Of a DNA stretch of 64,000 bases, positions 9,207 to 18,465 are shown one piece after another (position 1 is the stretch's first letter; each line of letters starts with the position of its first letter). Below the pieces are notes generated by a model. That model was not told the origin of the DNA, made no database searches, and saw nothing but the letters and a program-made list of their open reading frames with translations. The DNA lies in the NCBI GenBank assembly GCA_002293475.1, contig DBDG01000060.1:1-64000 (forward strand), written 5' to 3'. The DNA comes from Lachnospiraceae bacterium UBA938. Its GTDB lineage: Bacteria > Bacillota > Clostridia > Lachnospirales > Lachnospiraceae. Made by a program: the position numbers and the translations under genes.

Positions 9207-9358
9207 TAAATTTTGAGGATGAATTAAAGAAATTCCATCCCAGCCTTGAGGTTGAAGACGCTGAGGAGGCCATATATAATCAGGATCTCACGGACATGAC
9301 CGATATATTGATCAAGATGGTTAAGAAGGCAGATATTGAGATCGATTCAGAAGAATAA
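9203..9358 (+). CDS. Small acidic protein, 51 aa
   Basis: ATG at 9203 overlaps the folC stop (ATGA) and has GGAG at 9191-9194. The product starts MINFEDELKKFHPSLEVED and is rich in Asp/Glu, with a predicted helix (LTDMTDILIKMVKKADIEI). No known domain was recognised. The coupling, ribosome site and 11-bp gap to the next gene support a real gene. The context suggests a small partner for a neighbour; function unknown. Confidence 0.7.
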   Translation: MINFEDELKKFHPSLEVEDAEEAIYNQDLTDMTDILIKMVKKADIEIDSEE

Positions 9359-9369
9359 GGAGAAATATC

Positions 9370-10785
9370 ATGGTATGTTACCAATGCGGACGCCGTTTGT
9401 CAGAGAATGATTTCTGTACCGGCTGCGGAGCGGATGTTTCCCTATATAAGAAGATACTATCCGCTTCCAACCGTTTATATAATGTCGGGCTGGAGAAGGC
9501 AACGGTGCGGGATTTATCCGGCGCGGCCGCTGTTCTGCGTCAGAGCCTGAAATGCAACAAGAACAATATCGAGGCCAGGAACCTGCTGGGATTGGTTTAT
9601 TTTGAAATGGGCGAGGTCGTGGCGGCTTTAAGCGAGTGGGTCATCAGTAAGAATATCCGCCCCCAGAAGAACATTGCCGACGACTATATCACGATGATCC
9701 AGACGAATCAGAGCCGGCTGGACACTATCAACCAGACCATCAAGAAATATAACCAGGCGCTGGCTTACTGCTGTCAGGATAGCAAAGACTTGGCGATTAT
9801 CCAGCTGAAAAAGGTGCTTTCTTATAATCCCAAGTTTGTCCGGGCTCATCAGCTGCTGGCACTTTTATATATCAGTACCGAAGACTGGGAAGGAGCCAAG
9901 AGCGAGCTGCTAAAATGCAGTGAGATAGATACCAATAACACCATAACCCTGCGTTATCTGCAGGAGGTAAATAACTTGGCGATGCCGGAGGAAGCCGTAA
10001 AGGGAGGCGTGGCTAGGAAGAAGAGTTCACGAGAAGCCATCCGATACCAGAGCGGCAATGAAACCATTATTCAGCCGGGCAAGACTAGGGATCTCAAAGG
10101 GGCGTCAGCGTTATTCAACATGGGGCTCGGGGTAGTGATCGGACTTGCCATAGCATGTAGCCTGATCCTGCCGGCTCAGATCCAGAAGGTCAAGGCGGAG
10201 ACGGAAGATAAAGCCCGGTTGGTAAGCGAAGAGATGGACACCAAAACAGCCACGATCGATGAACTGGAGCAGAATGTCAATGTCCTGACGGCGGAGAACG
10301 AGCGCTTGGCGGCGGAAGTGGCGGAATATGAAGAAGCCGAAAGTAATACGGCGGCTGTTGACAACCTGCTGATGGCATCCAGCCTATATCTGCAGAATCC
10401 GGAGGATCTGGAAGGGATCGCCAGCTATATGGATATGATCACCTTGGAGGAGATTGCGCAGTCTTCGGCAGCCTTTGCTGATCTGTACGAGAGCATGCTG
10501 GGGGCAGTCGGACAACCGCTGGGGGCGATCTGTTATGAAGCCGGCCATGCCGATTATCGGGCGGGAGAGTACGATAAAGCGATTCCGAATCTTTTAAAGG
10601 CCTTCCAATATGACCGGGAAAATGGCGAAGCGCTGCTTTATCTGGCCAATTCTTACCGGGAGACCGGCGAGACGGATAAGGCCAAGGAGGCTTATGCGCA
10701 AGTGATTGAATTGTTCCCTGATACGGAAAAGGCCAATAGAGCGGATAGCTATCTGGCGGAGATCAGCACATCAGGAAACGGATAA
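9370..10785 (+). CDS. Zinc-ribbon, TPR and coiled-coil membrane protein
   Basis: 471 residues. The N-terminal CYQCGRR and CTGCGAD form a zinc ribbon. TPR-like helices follow (residues ~30-200), then a membrane segment (NMGLGVVIGLAIACSLIL, ~250-268), a coiled coil (~280-325) and further TPRs near the C-terminus (GEALLYLANSYRETGETDKA). The N-terminal part should face the cytoplasm and the C-terminal TPRs the outside. AAGGAG precedes the ATG. It forms an operon with folC and the small acidic gene. TPRs on both sides of the membrane suggest an assembly or scaffolding role; substrate unknown. Confidence 0.8.
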   Translation: MVCYQCGRRLSENDFCTGCGADVSLYKKILSASNRLYNVGLEKATVRDLSGAAAVLRQSLKCNKNNIEARNLLGLVYFEMGEVVAALSEWVISKNIRPQKNIADDYITMIQTNQSRLDTINQTIKKYNQALAYCCQDSKDLAIIQLKKVLSYNPKFVRAHQLLALLYISTEDWEGAKSELLKCSEIDTNNTITLRYLQEVNNLAMPEEAVKGGVARKKSSREAIRYQSGNETIIQPGKTRDLKGASALFNMGLGVVIGLAIACSLILPAQIQKVKAETEDKARLVSEEMDTKTATIDELEQNVNVLTAENERLAAEVAEYEEAESNTAAVDNLLMASSLYLQNPEDLEGIASYMDMITLEEIAQSSAAFADLYESMLGAVGQPLGAICYEAGHADYRAGEYDKAIPNLLKAFQYDRENGEALLYLANSYRETGETDKAKEAYAQVIELFPDTEKANRADSYLAEISTSGNG

Positions 10786-10832
10786 GCAACGATCGGATAA
10801 GTTAAATAAAGGGATAAGCAACGATCGGATAA
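10780..10832. repeat. 32-bp spaced direct repeat over the stop of the TPR gene
   Basis: GGATAAGCAACGATCGGATAA occurs at 10780-10800 and again at 10812-10832. The first copy contains the TAA stop at 10783-10785. Confidence 0.85.
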
Positions 10833-10849
10833 ATGAAATAAAAACTACT

Positions 10850-10882
10850 AAGGAGAACATAGCGGTCGGCTATGTTCTTCTT
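10850..10882 (+). terminator. Terminator-like hairpin before spoIIAA
   Basis: A 14-bp stem (10850-10863 with 10869-10882, one wobble) and a GGTCG loop, ending in a T-rich arm. It probably ends the folC operon and separates it from spoIIA. Confidence 0.6.
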
Positions 10883-10925
10883 GCTTGCGGTAGATGACGA
10901 TAATAGCGGTAAAGGAGTATCTTGC

Positions 10926-11243
10926 ATGGAAATAGGTTTGAATGACTTTAAGGTAATAGATAATTACCTGATGGTGAAGATGCCGGAAGAGATCGACCAC
11001 CACAAATCCCAGGCCATCAGCCGGATAGCGGATGACTTTATTTTACAAGAGCAGATCGGGAATGTTGTCTTTGATTTTGAGGACACCCTTTTTATGGACA
11101 GCTCCGGTATTGGGATCATCATGGGGAGATACAAGAAAATCTCTTTTTTTGGCGGCAAGGTCTATACAATAAATACCAATTCTCGGATCAAGCGGACACT
11201 GATGATTTCTGGCTTACATAAAATCATTGAAATCATGGAATAG
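10926..11243 (+). CDS. spoIIAA: Anti-sigma F factor antagonist SpoIIAA
   Basis: 105 residues, a STAS-domain protein of normal length. The MDSSGIGIIMGRYK loop holds the serine phosphorylated by SpoIIAB. Unphosphorylated SpoIIAA frees sigma F in the forespore. The ATG at 10926 has AAAGGAG in front; the frame extends 54 nt upstream through hairpin sequence and is not used. First gene of spoIIAA-spoIIAB-sigF. Confidence 0.95.
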   Translation: MEIGLNDFKVIDNYLMVKMPEEIDHHKSQAISRIADDFILQEQIGNVVFDFEDTLFMDSSGIGIIMGRYKKISFFGGKVYTINTNSRIKRTLMISGLHKIIEIME

Positions 11244-11296
11244 GGACTTACCAGGATGACGGGAATAGCAAGAGTAAATAAAAGTGGAGGAGCCAA

Positions 11297-11872
11297 ATGA
11301 ACAGTAAAACAGAGGAACAATTTTTAATCCAGAAAATGCGGGAGCGGGAAGCTTATGGTAAGCGGAACGATAAGGAACACAATGAGATGCAGATAGAATT
11401 TGACGCGGTTTCCACCAATGAAGCGTTTGCCAGAACGGCCGTTGCCGCTTTTCTTTCCCCGCTGAATCCGACGTTGGAGGAGATTTCCGATGTTAAGACA
11501 GCCGTATCGGAAGCTGTCACCAACGCGATCATTCATGGTTATGACGAAGAGTACTTTAAGCAGTACCGGATGAAGATGGAAAGCCAAGGGGAAGAAGCGG
11601 GAATGAAGGCAAAGGTGTTTATTCACTGTGTCTTGGAGGGTGATGTTCTTCATGTGGAAGTCTGGGACAAAGGAAAAGGGATCGCCAATATAGAACTGGC
11701 CATGGAGCCGCTTTATACCTCCAAGCCGGAGCAGGACAGGTCGGGAATGGGTTTTGCCTTCATGGAAGCTTTTATGGATGATCTGGAAGTAATCTCCGAG
11801 CCGGGTTACGGAACCACTGTGCTGATGAAGAAAAAAGTCGGGGTCAGTTCATGGATCGAGCATGAGGAGTAG
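11297..11872 (+). CDS. spoIIAB: Anti-sigma F factor / serine kinase SpoIIAB
   Basis: 191 residues, a GHKL ATPase and kinase. The N box is EAVTNAIIHGY, with DKGKGI and GMGFAFME as G boxes. It binds sigma F and phosphorylates SpoIIAA. Compared with Bacillus SpoIIAB it has about 30 extra N-terminal residues before MQIEF and a short insertion (FKQYRMKMESQGEEAGMK) before the central strand. GGAGGAG before the ATG at 11297 supports the long start, although an internal ATG at the Bacillus position exists. Confidence 0.95.
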   Translation: MNSKTEEQFLIQKMREREAYGKRNDKEHNEMQIEFDAVSTNEAFARTAVAAFLSPLNPTLEEISDVKTAVSEAVTNAIIHGYDEEYFKQYRMKMESQGEEAGMKAKVFIHCVLEGDVLHVEVWDKGKGIANIELAMEPLYTSKPEQDRSGMGFAFMEAFMDDLEVISEPGYGTTVLMKKKVGVSSWIEHEE

Positions 11873-11875
11873 CCT

Positions 11876-12592
11876 ATGGAAGAACTCTCAGTACTGATTG
11901 AACGCTCACAGGCAGGAGAAAAAGAAGCAAGAGAAGTACTGATAGAGAAAAATCTGGGGCTGGTGCATCATATCGTAAAGCGTTTTCTGGGGCGAGGCTG
12001 TGAAATGGAAGACCTGCTGCAGATCGGGACCATCGGCTTGATGAAGGCAATCGACAAGTTTGACTGCTCTTATGAGGTGAAATTTTCCACCTACGCCGTG
12101 CCGATGATCAGCGGAGAGATCAAGCGGTTTTTACGGGATGACGGCATGATCAAGGTCAGCCGTTCGATTAAGGAGAACGGCTATAAGTTAAGACAGGCTT
12201 CAGAGCGGCTACAGCAGCTTAACGGCAGAGAGCCTACCTTATCGGAGCTGATGGAGGAGACCGGGTTTCTGGCAGAAGATATCATGATGGCGCTGGAAGC
12301 CGGCGCAGAAGTAGAATCGATCAATAAGGCGGTGTACCAGGCCGACGGCAATGAGATTTATCTGGCTGACAAGCTGTCCGATCCCGACAAGTCGGAGCAT
12401 ATCGTCAACCGGCTGCTGTTAAAGCAGTTGCTGTCCGAACTGGAGGAAAATGAACGGGAACTGATTCAGCTGCGGTATTTTCAGGACAAGACGCAGACGG
12501 AAGTGGCCGGGAAGCTGGGCATATCGCAAGTGCAGGTAAGCCGGATGGAAAAGCGGATCCTGCTTTCGATGCGGAAGAAAGTGACGGGCTGA
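11876..12592 (+). CDS. sigF: RNA polymerase sigma-F factor
   Basis: 238 residues. Region 2 is GCEMEDLLQIGTIGLMKAID with FSTYAVPMISGEIKRFLRDD; region 3 is KVSRSIKENG; region 4 contains the HTH TEVAGKLGISQVQVSRME. It directs early forespore transcription. The gene starts 3 bp after spoIIAB and its ribosome site (GAGGAG) lies inside the spoIIAB end. The operon order matches endospore formers. Confidence 0.97.
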   Translation: MEELSVLIERSQAGEKEAREVLIEKNLGLVHHIVKRFLGRGCEMEDLLQIGTIGLMKAIDKFDCSYEVKFSTYAVPMISGEIKRFLRDDGMIKVSRSIKENGYKLRQASERLQQLNGREPTLSELMEETGFLAEDIMMALEAGAEVESINKAVYQADGNEIYLADKLSDPDKSEHIVNRLLLKQLLSELEENERELIQLRYFQDKTQTEVAGKLGISQVQVSRMEKRILLSMRKKVTG

Positions 12593-12772
12593 AACTTTAA
12601 ATTTGTTTTATGATATTATTAATAACGTATTAATTTTTATTTTTTTTGGTAGTTAAGCTTTTCAAAGTCGGTCACCTGATATAAAATCAGTAGGAGAACT
12701 TGTTTTCATAATTGTATTACTAACTGAAATGAGTAAGTATAATTATCAAAGACATACCGATGGGAGCAAAAG

Positions 12773-13774
12773 ATGAAAAAAAGATTGATTATAGCCATGG
12801 TACAGATCGGAGCGGTACTGATACTCCTGCTCATAACGATACAGGTTACCCGGGAACACAGCAGGGGCCAGACAGAGGGCGAAAACAGCCGGCTGGATAT
12901 GGCGGCAGAGGATATGAACGGGCAGGGAGAGCTGCCGGAAGACACAGCGGGCAGCAGAGACAGCACGGCCGCACCTGATGACGGTGACGACAGTGAGGTA
13001 ACCGTTTGGCCGGACATGGCCGACGGAGGCACATCGTCTGCTCCGGGAACCTCAGCGTCACCGGCTCCGATATATCAGAATGTCGAGTTTGAGATCGACA
13101 GCCAGCTGGGCGAGATCCAGTATTACTGGGACGATAATAATATGCGGGCGATTACTGAGCTGGCTTTTCTGGAACACAATAAGGCCATGTCCTATTCCCT
13201 GACCGGCACGGATGACTATTATTATTATGGGGAAGCCGATGTTGCCGGGGTGCCGAACGGACAGGGGATTGCTGTTTATGCAGACCACTGTTATTATTAC
13301 GGATCTTGGAAGGATGGAAAAAGGAACGGGGAAGGAACCTTCCTGCATTATCATATCTACGAAGTGCAGAAAAACAGGGATGAGTACAGCTATCATTTTT
13401 ATACGGGCGGCTGGGCCGACGACCGGCCGGAAGGCAGCGGGGCGGAGCATTTTGAGTTTAATATGCACAATCTTGAGGACGGTCTTGCTTACAACAGCAA
13501 CCTGATTGGCACTTATCATAGCGGGCTGTATCACGGCGATTTTTATATTACGACATTATCCAGCGACAATAATGTCAAGGAATGGGACGCAGCGGCGCAA
13601 GACGGTGTTTTCCAGTACTATAGCGACAACCGGGATACGAAGGGCAGAAGAACAGTCATGGTTGACCGGAAAAATGACGATAACTATATCTGGATGTTGC
13701 CGGCGGACAATAAAAACCTAGGCGTGATGTGCCTGAACGTGAGCGGGCAACGTCGGATGGAACCGATAAAATAA
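12773..13774 (+). CDS. Membrane-anchored MORN-repeat protein
   Basis: 333 residues. A signal anchor (residues ~4-24) is followed by a disordered acidic/Ser/Pro linker and then an extracellular domain with MORN-like motifs (YYYGSWKDGKRNGEGTF and YTGGWADDRPEGSG). MORN repeats bind lipids or proteins or act as spacers. GGGAG at 12762-12766 supports the start. The gene follows sigF by 180 bp of AT-rich sequence. A sporulation role is possible from position only. Confidence 0.75.
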   Translation: MKKRLIIAMVQIGAVLILLLITIQVTREHSRGQTEGENSRLDMAAEDMNGQGELPEDTAGSRDSTAAPDDGDDSEVTVWPDMADGGTSSAPGTSASPAPIYQNVEFEIDSQLGEIQYYWDDNNMRAITELAFLEHNKAMSYSLTGTDDYYYYGEADVAGVPNGQGIAVYADHCYYYGSWKDGKRNGEGTFLHYHIYEVQKNRDEYSYHFYTGGWADDRPEGSGAEHFEFNMHNLEDGLAYNSNLIGTYHSGLYHGDFYITTLSSDNNVKEWDAAAQDGVFQYYSDNRDTKGRRTVMVDRKNDDNYIWMLPADNKNLGVMCLNVSGQRRMEPIK

Positions 13775-13815
13775 TACCCGGCCGGGTCAGAACGACAGGA
13801 GGTTACCAAAGAATA

Positions 13816-14295
13816 ATGATGCAGAATAAAGACATCAGTCACAAGGCATCGCAGATCCAACTGCACAATAATATGCTGATTGTATGGGACGACAAATACA
13901 ATTTAGGCATCCCTATCCTCGACGAGCAGCACCGGGGAATCGTCACGACTATCAATTCCTTACATTTTGGCATCCAGAATCATTTTATCGACAGCATGCT
14001 TATGCCGGTAGTTCATATGTTGAACGACTACTCGAAGATCCATTTTAAGCTGGAGGAGACCTTTATGGAGCAGATTGATTATGTCCATGCCAAAAGGCAC
14101 CGGGAATTACATGATGAACTGCTGGAGCAGCTGGCATATGTCGGAAGGCAGAGCCTGATGAATCACGATCCCCGGCAGTTATTGGATTTTCTAAAAAGCT
14201 GGTGGATAACCCATATCTGCAACGAAGATCTGCAGTACCGGGATCATCTGCTGGCATCGGCCGCCAATCACGGCCATATGCCGGAACGGAAATAA
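13816..14295 (+). CDS. Bacteriohemerythrin
   Basis: About 159 residues. The di-iron ligands of the hemerythrin fold are visible in DEQHRGI, HFKLEETFM, HAKRHRELHDEL and WWITHICNEDLQY. Such proteins bind oxygen reversibly, often for oxygen protection or sensing in anaerobes. The start is ATG 13816 or 13819, with AGGAGG at 13797-13802. The frame runs upstream into the end of the MORN gene, but that part is not hemerythrin-like. The pair may be cotranscribed. Confidence 0.9.
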   Translation: MMQNKDISHKASQIQLHNNMLIVWDDKYNLGIPILDEQHRGIVTTINSLHFGIQNHFIDSMLMPVVHMLNDYSKIHFKLEETFMEQIDYVHAKRHRELHDELLEQLAYVGRQSLMNHDPRQLLDFLKSWWITHICNEDLQYRDHLLASAANHGHMPERK

Positions 14296-14312
14296 ACCGG
14301 TTCCGCGCGGTG

Positions 14313-14336
14313 TTTTGCGCCCGAAAGCGGGCAAAA
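14313..14336. terminator. Possible bidirectional hairpin after the hemerythrin gene
   Basis: TTTT/AAAA and GCCCG/CGGGC paired around an AAAG loop with a small bulge. There is no T-run after the stem on the + strand, so termination is uncertain. Confidence 0.35.
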
Positions 14337-14339
14337 GGA

Positions 14340-14368
14340 TTGACACTATAAAGTAAAAATAGTATACT
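14340..14368 (+). promoter_or_regulatory. glyQS promoter
   Basis: TTGACA (14340-14345), 17-bp spacer, TATACT (14363-14368). The leader to glyQ is about 55 nt, too short for a T-box. Confidence 0.8.
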
Positions 14369-14428
14369 TTTCGATGACCGGACGGAACCGTGTTACGGAC
14401 GTCGGGACTTATGAATGGAGAGAATACT

Positions 14429-15352
14429 ATGGGCAATAAAGTTTATTATTTTCAGGACATCGTACTTAAACTGCAAAAGTACTGGAGTGTTCAGGGCTGT
14501 TTACTTGGATATCCGTATGACATTGAAAAAGGGGCCGGCACGATGAATCCTAACACATTTCTCAAGACGCTGGGGCCGGAGCCTTGGAACGTGGCTTATG
14601 TGGAGCCTTCCCGTCGCCCCAAGGATGGCCGCTACGGCGATAATCCCAATCGCCTGTACCAGCATCATCAGTTTCAGGTCATCATGAAGCCAAGTCCGGA
14701 TAATATCATTGACCTTTATCTTAACAGTCTTTCAGAGCTGGGCATTGAGCCACGGAAGCATGACATCCGCTTTGTCGAAGACAACTGGGAGTCGCCGACG
14801 CTGGGCGCTTCGGGTCTGGGCTGGGAAGTCTGGCTAGACGGCATGGAAATCACCCAGTTTACTTATTTCCAGAAGATCGGCATGTTTGAATGTCGCCCGG
14901 TTCCGTCGGAGATTACTTACGGGCTGGAGCGTATCGCCATGTATCTGCAGGATGTGGACGATATCTTTTTGATCAAGTGGAATGAAAAAGTCACGTATGG
15001 CGACATCTTTAAGAAGCCGGAGTTTGAAAACTCCCGTTATAGTTTCGAGACATCGAATCCCGATCTGCTTTTTGAGCTCTTTAATAAATATGAAGCGGAG
15101 GCAACGCGACTTTCCGAGGAAGGCTTAGTCGTCCCCGCTTATGATTTTGTGCTTAAGTGCTCACATTCCTTTAATGTGCTGGATGCCTGCGGTGCCATCA
15201 GCGTTACCGAGCGGGTGCGGTTCATCGGAAGGATAAGGGCATTGGCGCATAATATTGCCGCGCTTTATATTGAGCAGCGCAAAGCGGCGGGTTTTGCGAT
15301 GGCTGCTAATAACAATAATAATGAACTTGAGGAGGGTGTCGTCAATGGATAG
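14429..15352 (+). CDS. glyQ: Glycyl-tRNA synthetase alpha subunit
   Basis: About 307 residues. The sequence holds the class II catalytic core of bacterial alpha2beta2 GlyRS, for example YWSVQGC, EPSRRPKDGRYGDNPNR and YQHHQFQVIMKP. The alpha subunit forms glycyl-adenylate; the beta subunit binds tRNA-Gly. The ATG at 14429 has GGAG at 14417-14420; an earlier in-frame ATG at 14411 lacks a site. An Asn-rich tail ends the protein and its stop overlaps glyS. Confidence 0.97.
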   Translation: MGNKVYYFQDIVLKLQKYWSVQGCLLGYPYDIEKGAGTMNPNTFLKTLGPEPWNVAYVEPSRRPKDGRYGDNPNRLYQHHQFQVIMKPSPDNIIDLYLNSLSELGIEPRKHDIRFVEDNWESPTLGASGLGWEVWLDGMEITQFTYFQKIGMFECRPVPSEITYGLERIAMYLQDVDDIFLIKWNEKVTYGDIFKKPEFENSRYSFETSNPDLLFELFNKYEAEATRLSEEGLVVPAYDFVLKCSHSFNVLDACGAISVTERVRFIGRIRALAHNIAALYIEQRKAAGFAMAANNNNNELEEGVVNG

Positions 15353-17450
15353 GAATACATATCTCCTTGAAATAGGGGTGGAGGAACTGCCAGCCAAACA
15401 GATTACCCGGGTCATCAAGGCTTTTAAGGAGACAGTCAAGACCGAGCTGGAAAAGGAAAAACTGCCCTATGCTGAACTGCATGTCTGGTCTACGCCGCGC
15501 CGGATCACCGTCTTTATCGACGGGATTGCCGATAGCCTGCCGGAGGAGCATGTTACGGTCTCCGGGCCGGCGGTTTCCATTGCCTATCAGGACGATGAGC
15601 CGACGCCGGCCTTATTAGGTTTCCTAAAAAAGAATTCGGCAGATGAGAGCGAAATCATAGTCAGGCATAACGGTAAGTTCGATGTCGTTATGCTGGAGAA
15701 AAATGTCGCCGGGTCTTGTTCCCAAGACATTCTGGCGCGGATCGCCTCGGACTGGGTCACTAAGGCCAGCTTTGACAAATCGATGCGCTGGCGGGATTAC
15801 AATGTGATGTTTTCCCGTCCCATCCGATGGATATTATCTCTTTACAACGATGAGCACCTGCCGCTTGCGATCGAAGGACTTGCTTCCGGTGTGGTGACTT
15901 ACGGGCACCGCACTTTGGCCAATCAGTCTTTTACGGTGGATAGGGCCGGGGCTTACTTGGCGGTCATGGAAAGCGCCAAGGTGGTGGTGGAGCCCGATAA
16001 ACGCCGGCAGCTCATTCTTTCCCAGATCAGCCAGATCGAAAAGGAGCAGGGCTTATCCGTCCCGGTGGACGAAAAACTGCTTGATGAAATCATCAATATC
16101 GTGGAGTTCCCGACGGTTTTTATCGGTCATTTTGATGAGGAATTCTTATCCTTGCCGACCCCTGCCATCGTAACGCCGATGAAGGATCATCAAAGGTATT
16201 TCCCGGCCTATGATCAGGACGGGAAGCTCGTGCCGCGCTTCCTTGGCGTGCGGAACGGCGATGATTACGGCATGGAGACTGTCGCTAAGGGCAATGAGAA
16301 AGTCCTGCGGGCCAGACTGAAGGATGCCCGTTTCTTCTATGACGAAGACCGGAAAAAATGCTTGGCAGACTATGTCGACAGCCTGAAGACGGTGGTCTAT
16401 CAGGTCAAGCTGGGCACGATCTATGAAAAGGTCATGCGGATCGATGCCTTATCACGGTTTATGGCCGCCCAGCTTAATCATGAGGAAGTCTGTCGGAAGG
16501 AAGGCATTAATGAGGAAGTCTTTATGGAGACCCTGCACCGTGCAGTAATGTTATGCAAGGCCGACCTGAATACTTCGATGGTCAATGAATTTGATGAGCT
16601 GCAAGGGATTATGGGCGCCATCTACGCCTGTGAGGATAAGGAAGCAGCGGCGGTCTATAAAGCGATCGAAAGCCACTACCTGCCGCGCTATTATGGCGAC
16701 CGCCTGCCGGAAGATACTATCGGCAAGATCATCAGCATCGCCGATAAAACTGATTCGCTGGTCGGCTCTTACGGGATCGGCATCATGCCCAAGGGCGGGA
16801 AAGACCCGTTCGGCCTGCGCCGGATGATGATCAGCATCCTGTCGGTGATGATGGCGGACGAGGCGCTTTCTTTCAGCATCGCCGGGCTGCTCAGGGAAAG
16901 CGGCAGCTTACTGGCTGGCCGCATGGAGGTCAGTCCCAATGACGTGAGCAGCCTTCTTGCCGAAGCGTTTCACCAGCGGCTGCGTGTGATGATGGATGAA
17001 AAGGGCTGCCGTTTCGACGTGATAGAAGCCTGCTTAAGATTCGCGATGGAAGACGTCCAGGCTTTCTTGCGACGCTGTGAAGCCTTGAATCAATATGACC
17101 GGGAGAAGCTGGGCGCCATCACCACCAATATGTTGCGGCCGCTCAAACTGTCGGCCCAGGCCCAGGCGGAGGGAACAGTGAATACCGCCCTGTTTGCGAC
17201 TGCCGAGGAAGAGGGCTTTTACGGAAGGATCAGCAGGCTGCTGCCGGAAATAAACAGTGACCTTGCGGCTGCCGATATTAAAGATGCAATTGACCGGCTG
17301 GAACAGCTGGGCGATGCGATTGCCCAGTTTCTTGATAAAATCATGGTTATGGACGAGGATCCCGCCGTTCGGGAGAACCGCGTCCAGCTGATGAAGATGT
17401 GCGCCGATGTCATCCGCCAGGTGGCTGATTTTGAGAAACTGCAGTTTTAG
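15345..17450 (+). CDS. glyS: Glycyl-tRNA synthetase beta subunit
   Basis: About 701 residues, usual length. The start MDRNTYLLEIGVEELPAKQ is typical, and MRWRDYNVMFSRPIRW and TPMKDHQRYFP are GlyS landmarks. The HD-like domain (FDELQGIMGAIYA) and a C-terminal anticodon-binding helical domain follow. GAGGAGG lies inside the glyQ end and the genes overlap by 8 bp, giving coupled 1:1 synthesis. Confidence 0.97.
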   Translation: MDRNTYLLEIGVEELPAKQITRVIKAFKETVKTELEKEKLPYAELHVWSTPRRITVFIDGIADSLPEEHVTVSGPAVSIAYQDDEPTPALLGFLKKNSADESEIIVRHNGKFDVVMLEKNVAGSCSQDILARIASDWVTKASFDKSMRWRDYNVMFSRPIRWILSLYNDEHLPLAIEGLASGVVTYGHRTLANQSFTVDRAGAYLAVMESAKVVVEPDKRRQLILSQISQIEKEQGLSVPVDEKLLDEIINIVEFPTVFIGHFDEEFLSLPTPAIVTPMKDHQRYFPAYDQDGKLVPRFLGVRNGDDYGMETVAKGNEKVLRARLKDARFFYDEDRKKCLADYVDSLKTVVYQVKLGTIYEKVMRIDALSRFMAAQLNHEEVCRKEGINEEVFMETLHRAVMLCKADLNTSMVNEFDELQGIMGAIYACEDKEAAAVYKAIESHYLPRYYGDRLPEDTIGKIISIADKTDSLVGSYGIGIMPKGGKDPFGLRRMMISILSVMMADEALSFSIAGLLRESGSLLAGRMEVSPNDVSSLLAEAFHQRLRVMMDEKGCRFDVIEACLRFAMEDVQAFLRRCEALNQYDREKLGAITTNMLRPLKLSAQAQAEGTVNTALFATAEEEGFYGRISRLLPEINSDLAAADIKDAIDRLEQLGDAIAQFLDKIMVMDEDPAVRENRVQLMKMCADVIRQVADFEKLQF

Positions 17451-17499
17451 GATAAGGTTCTGTAGGCATCGATGTAGACGGTAGAATTGGAGGCAGGCA

Positions 17500-17586
17500 A
17501 TGCAAGATGTTTTTATTACGGCAATCCACATTGATAAGGTGAGGCATCATTCTCAGTTGTCGGAAATATTTGCCGATTATATCTGA
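17500..17586 (+). pseudogene. 28-codon ORF, possible N-terminal remnant of an AAA-type ATPase
   Basis: The ATG at 17500 has a good TTGGAGG site at 17488-17493. The peptide begins MQDVFITAIHIDKVRH, like the first strand of ABC/SMC-type AAA ATPases of accessory regions that continue into a P-loop. Here a stop follows after 28 codons with no P-loop. Either a truncated gene or a chance short ORF. Confidence 0.3.
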
Positions 17587-17619
17587 CCAGTCAACCACAC
17601 CCAAAGAAAGCGAAACCCG

Positions 17620-18408
17620 ATGTCCAAGCTCCGACTGCCCGAAAACTACCCATACCTATATGAAACCCACATGCACACCACCAATGGCAGTATCTGCGCC
17701 TACAATACCGGGGCAGAGATGGCCATGGCCTATAAGGAGGCCGGATATACCGGCATCTTTGTCACCGAACACAACTGGGGCGGCAATACGGCAGTACAAA
17801 GGCAGTTGCCGTGGCGCCAGTGGGTTGACAGGTTTGTCCGAGGGTATGAGGAGGCTAGGGCATGGGGACAGCAAAACGGCCTGGCGGTTTTCTGGGGCTA
17901 TGAGGCGGGTTATGACGGAACCGAGTTCCTGATCTACGGCATTACCCCGACATTTTTAAAGGAACACCCGGAGCTAAGGCAGGCTTCTGTCAGCGAGCAG
18001 TACCGGATCATCAAAAGCGCCGGCGGCATCGTGGTCCATGCCCATCCTTTCCGGGATGCCCGCTACATTCCTAAGATCCGGCTTTATCCCGAATATGTGG
18101 ATGCCGTTGAAGGGATCAACGGATCTCATCATAACCGGTTCCAGGCCGGCGGACATTCTGACCATGAAGATTTTAATCGGAGCGCAGTTGCCTATGCCCG
18201 CGAGAATAAGCTGCCACTGACGGCCGGTTCGGATATGCATAACACAAGGCTTATCGGAGCGGGGATGGCCTTTGTAAGGAAACTGACAGGTGCTGCCGAT
18301 TTCTGTAATAGCATACTGACCGGGGAAGATTATCTTTTGACAGATGGGATCTGCTGGTATGACAGAAACGGGGAAACGGTAGCCCAAGTGATATGGGAAC
18401 AGGAATAA
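17620..18408 (+). CDS. PHP-domain metal-dependent phosphoesterase
   Basis: 262 residues. The PHP metal ligands are visible: ETHMHTT near the N-terminus, TEHN, the Glu in WGYEAGYD, HAHPFR and GSDMHN. Family members hydrolyse phosphoesters (histidinol phosphate, nucleotide 3',5'-bisphosphates, polymerase-associated activities). This compact stand-alone form without the RNase/AMP phosphatase insert cannot be given a substrate. The ribosome site is weak (AAAGAAAG). A hairpin at 18414-18442 separates it from the convergent lipoprotein gene. Confidence 0.85.
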   Translation: MSKLRLPENYPYLYETHMHTTNGSICAYNTGAEMAMAYKEAGYTGIFVTEHNWGGNTAVQRQLPWRQWVDRFVRGYEEARAWGQQNGLAVFWGYEAGYDGTEFLIYGITPTFLKEHPELRQASVSEQYRIIKSAGGIVVHAHPFRDARYIPKIRLYPEYVDAVEGINGSHHNRFQAGGHSDHEDFNRSAVAYARENKLPLTAGSDMHNTRLIGAGMAFVRKLTGAADFCNSILTGEDYLLTDGICWYDRNGETVAQVIWEQE

Positions 18409-18442
18409 AAATCGCGCCTCTGTAAGATAGCTACAGAGGCGC
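18406..18442 (-). terminator. Terminator for the convergent lipoprotein gene
   Basis: A perfect 11-bp stem (18414-18424 with 18432-18442) with a 7-nt loop. On the - strand it is followed by GATTTTTATT, so it primarily serves the lipoprotein gene; it may also stop + strand transcripts. Confidence 0.85.
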
Positions 18443-18465
18443 ATAGATTATGGCGACAAATCTAT

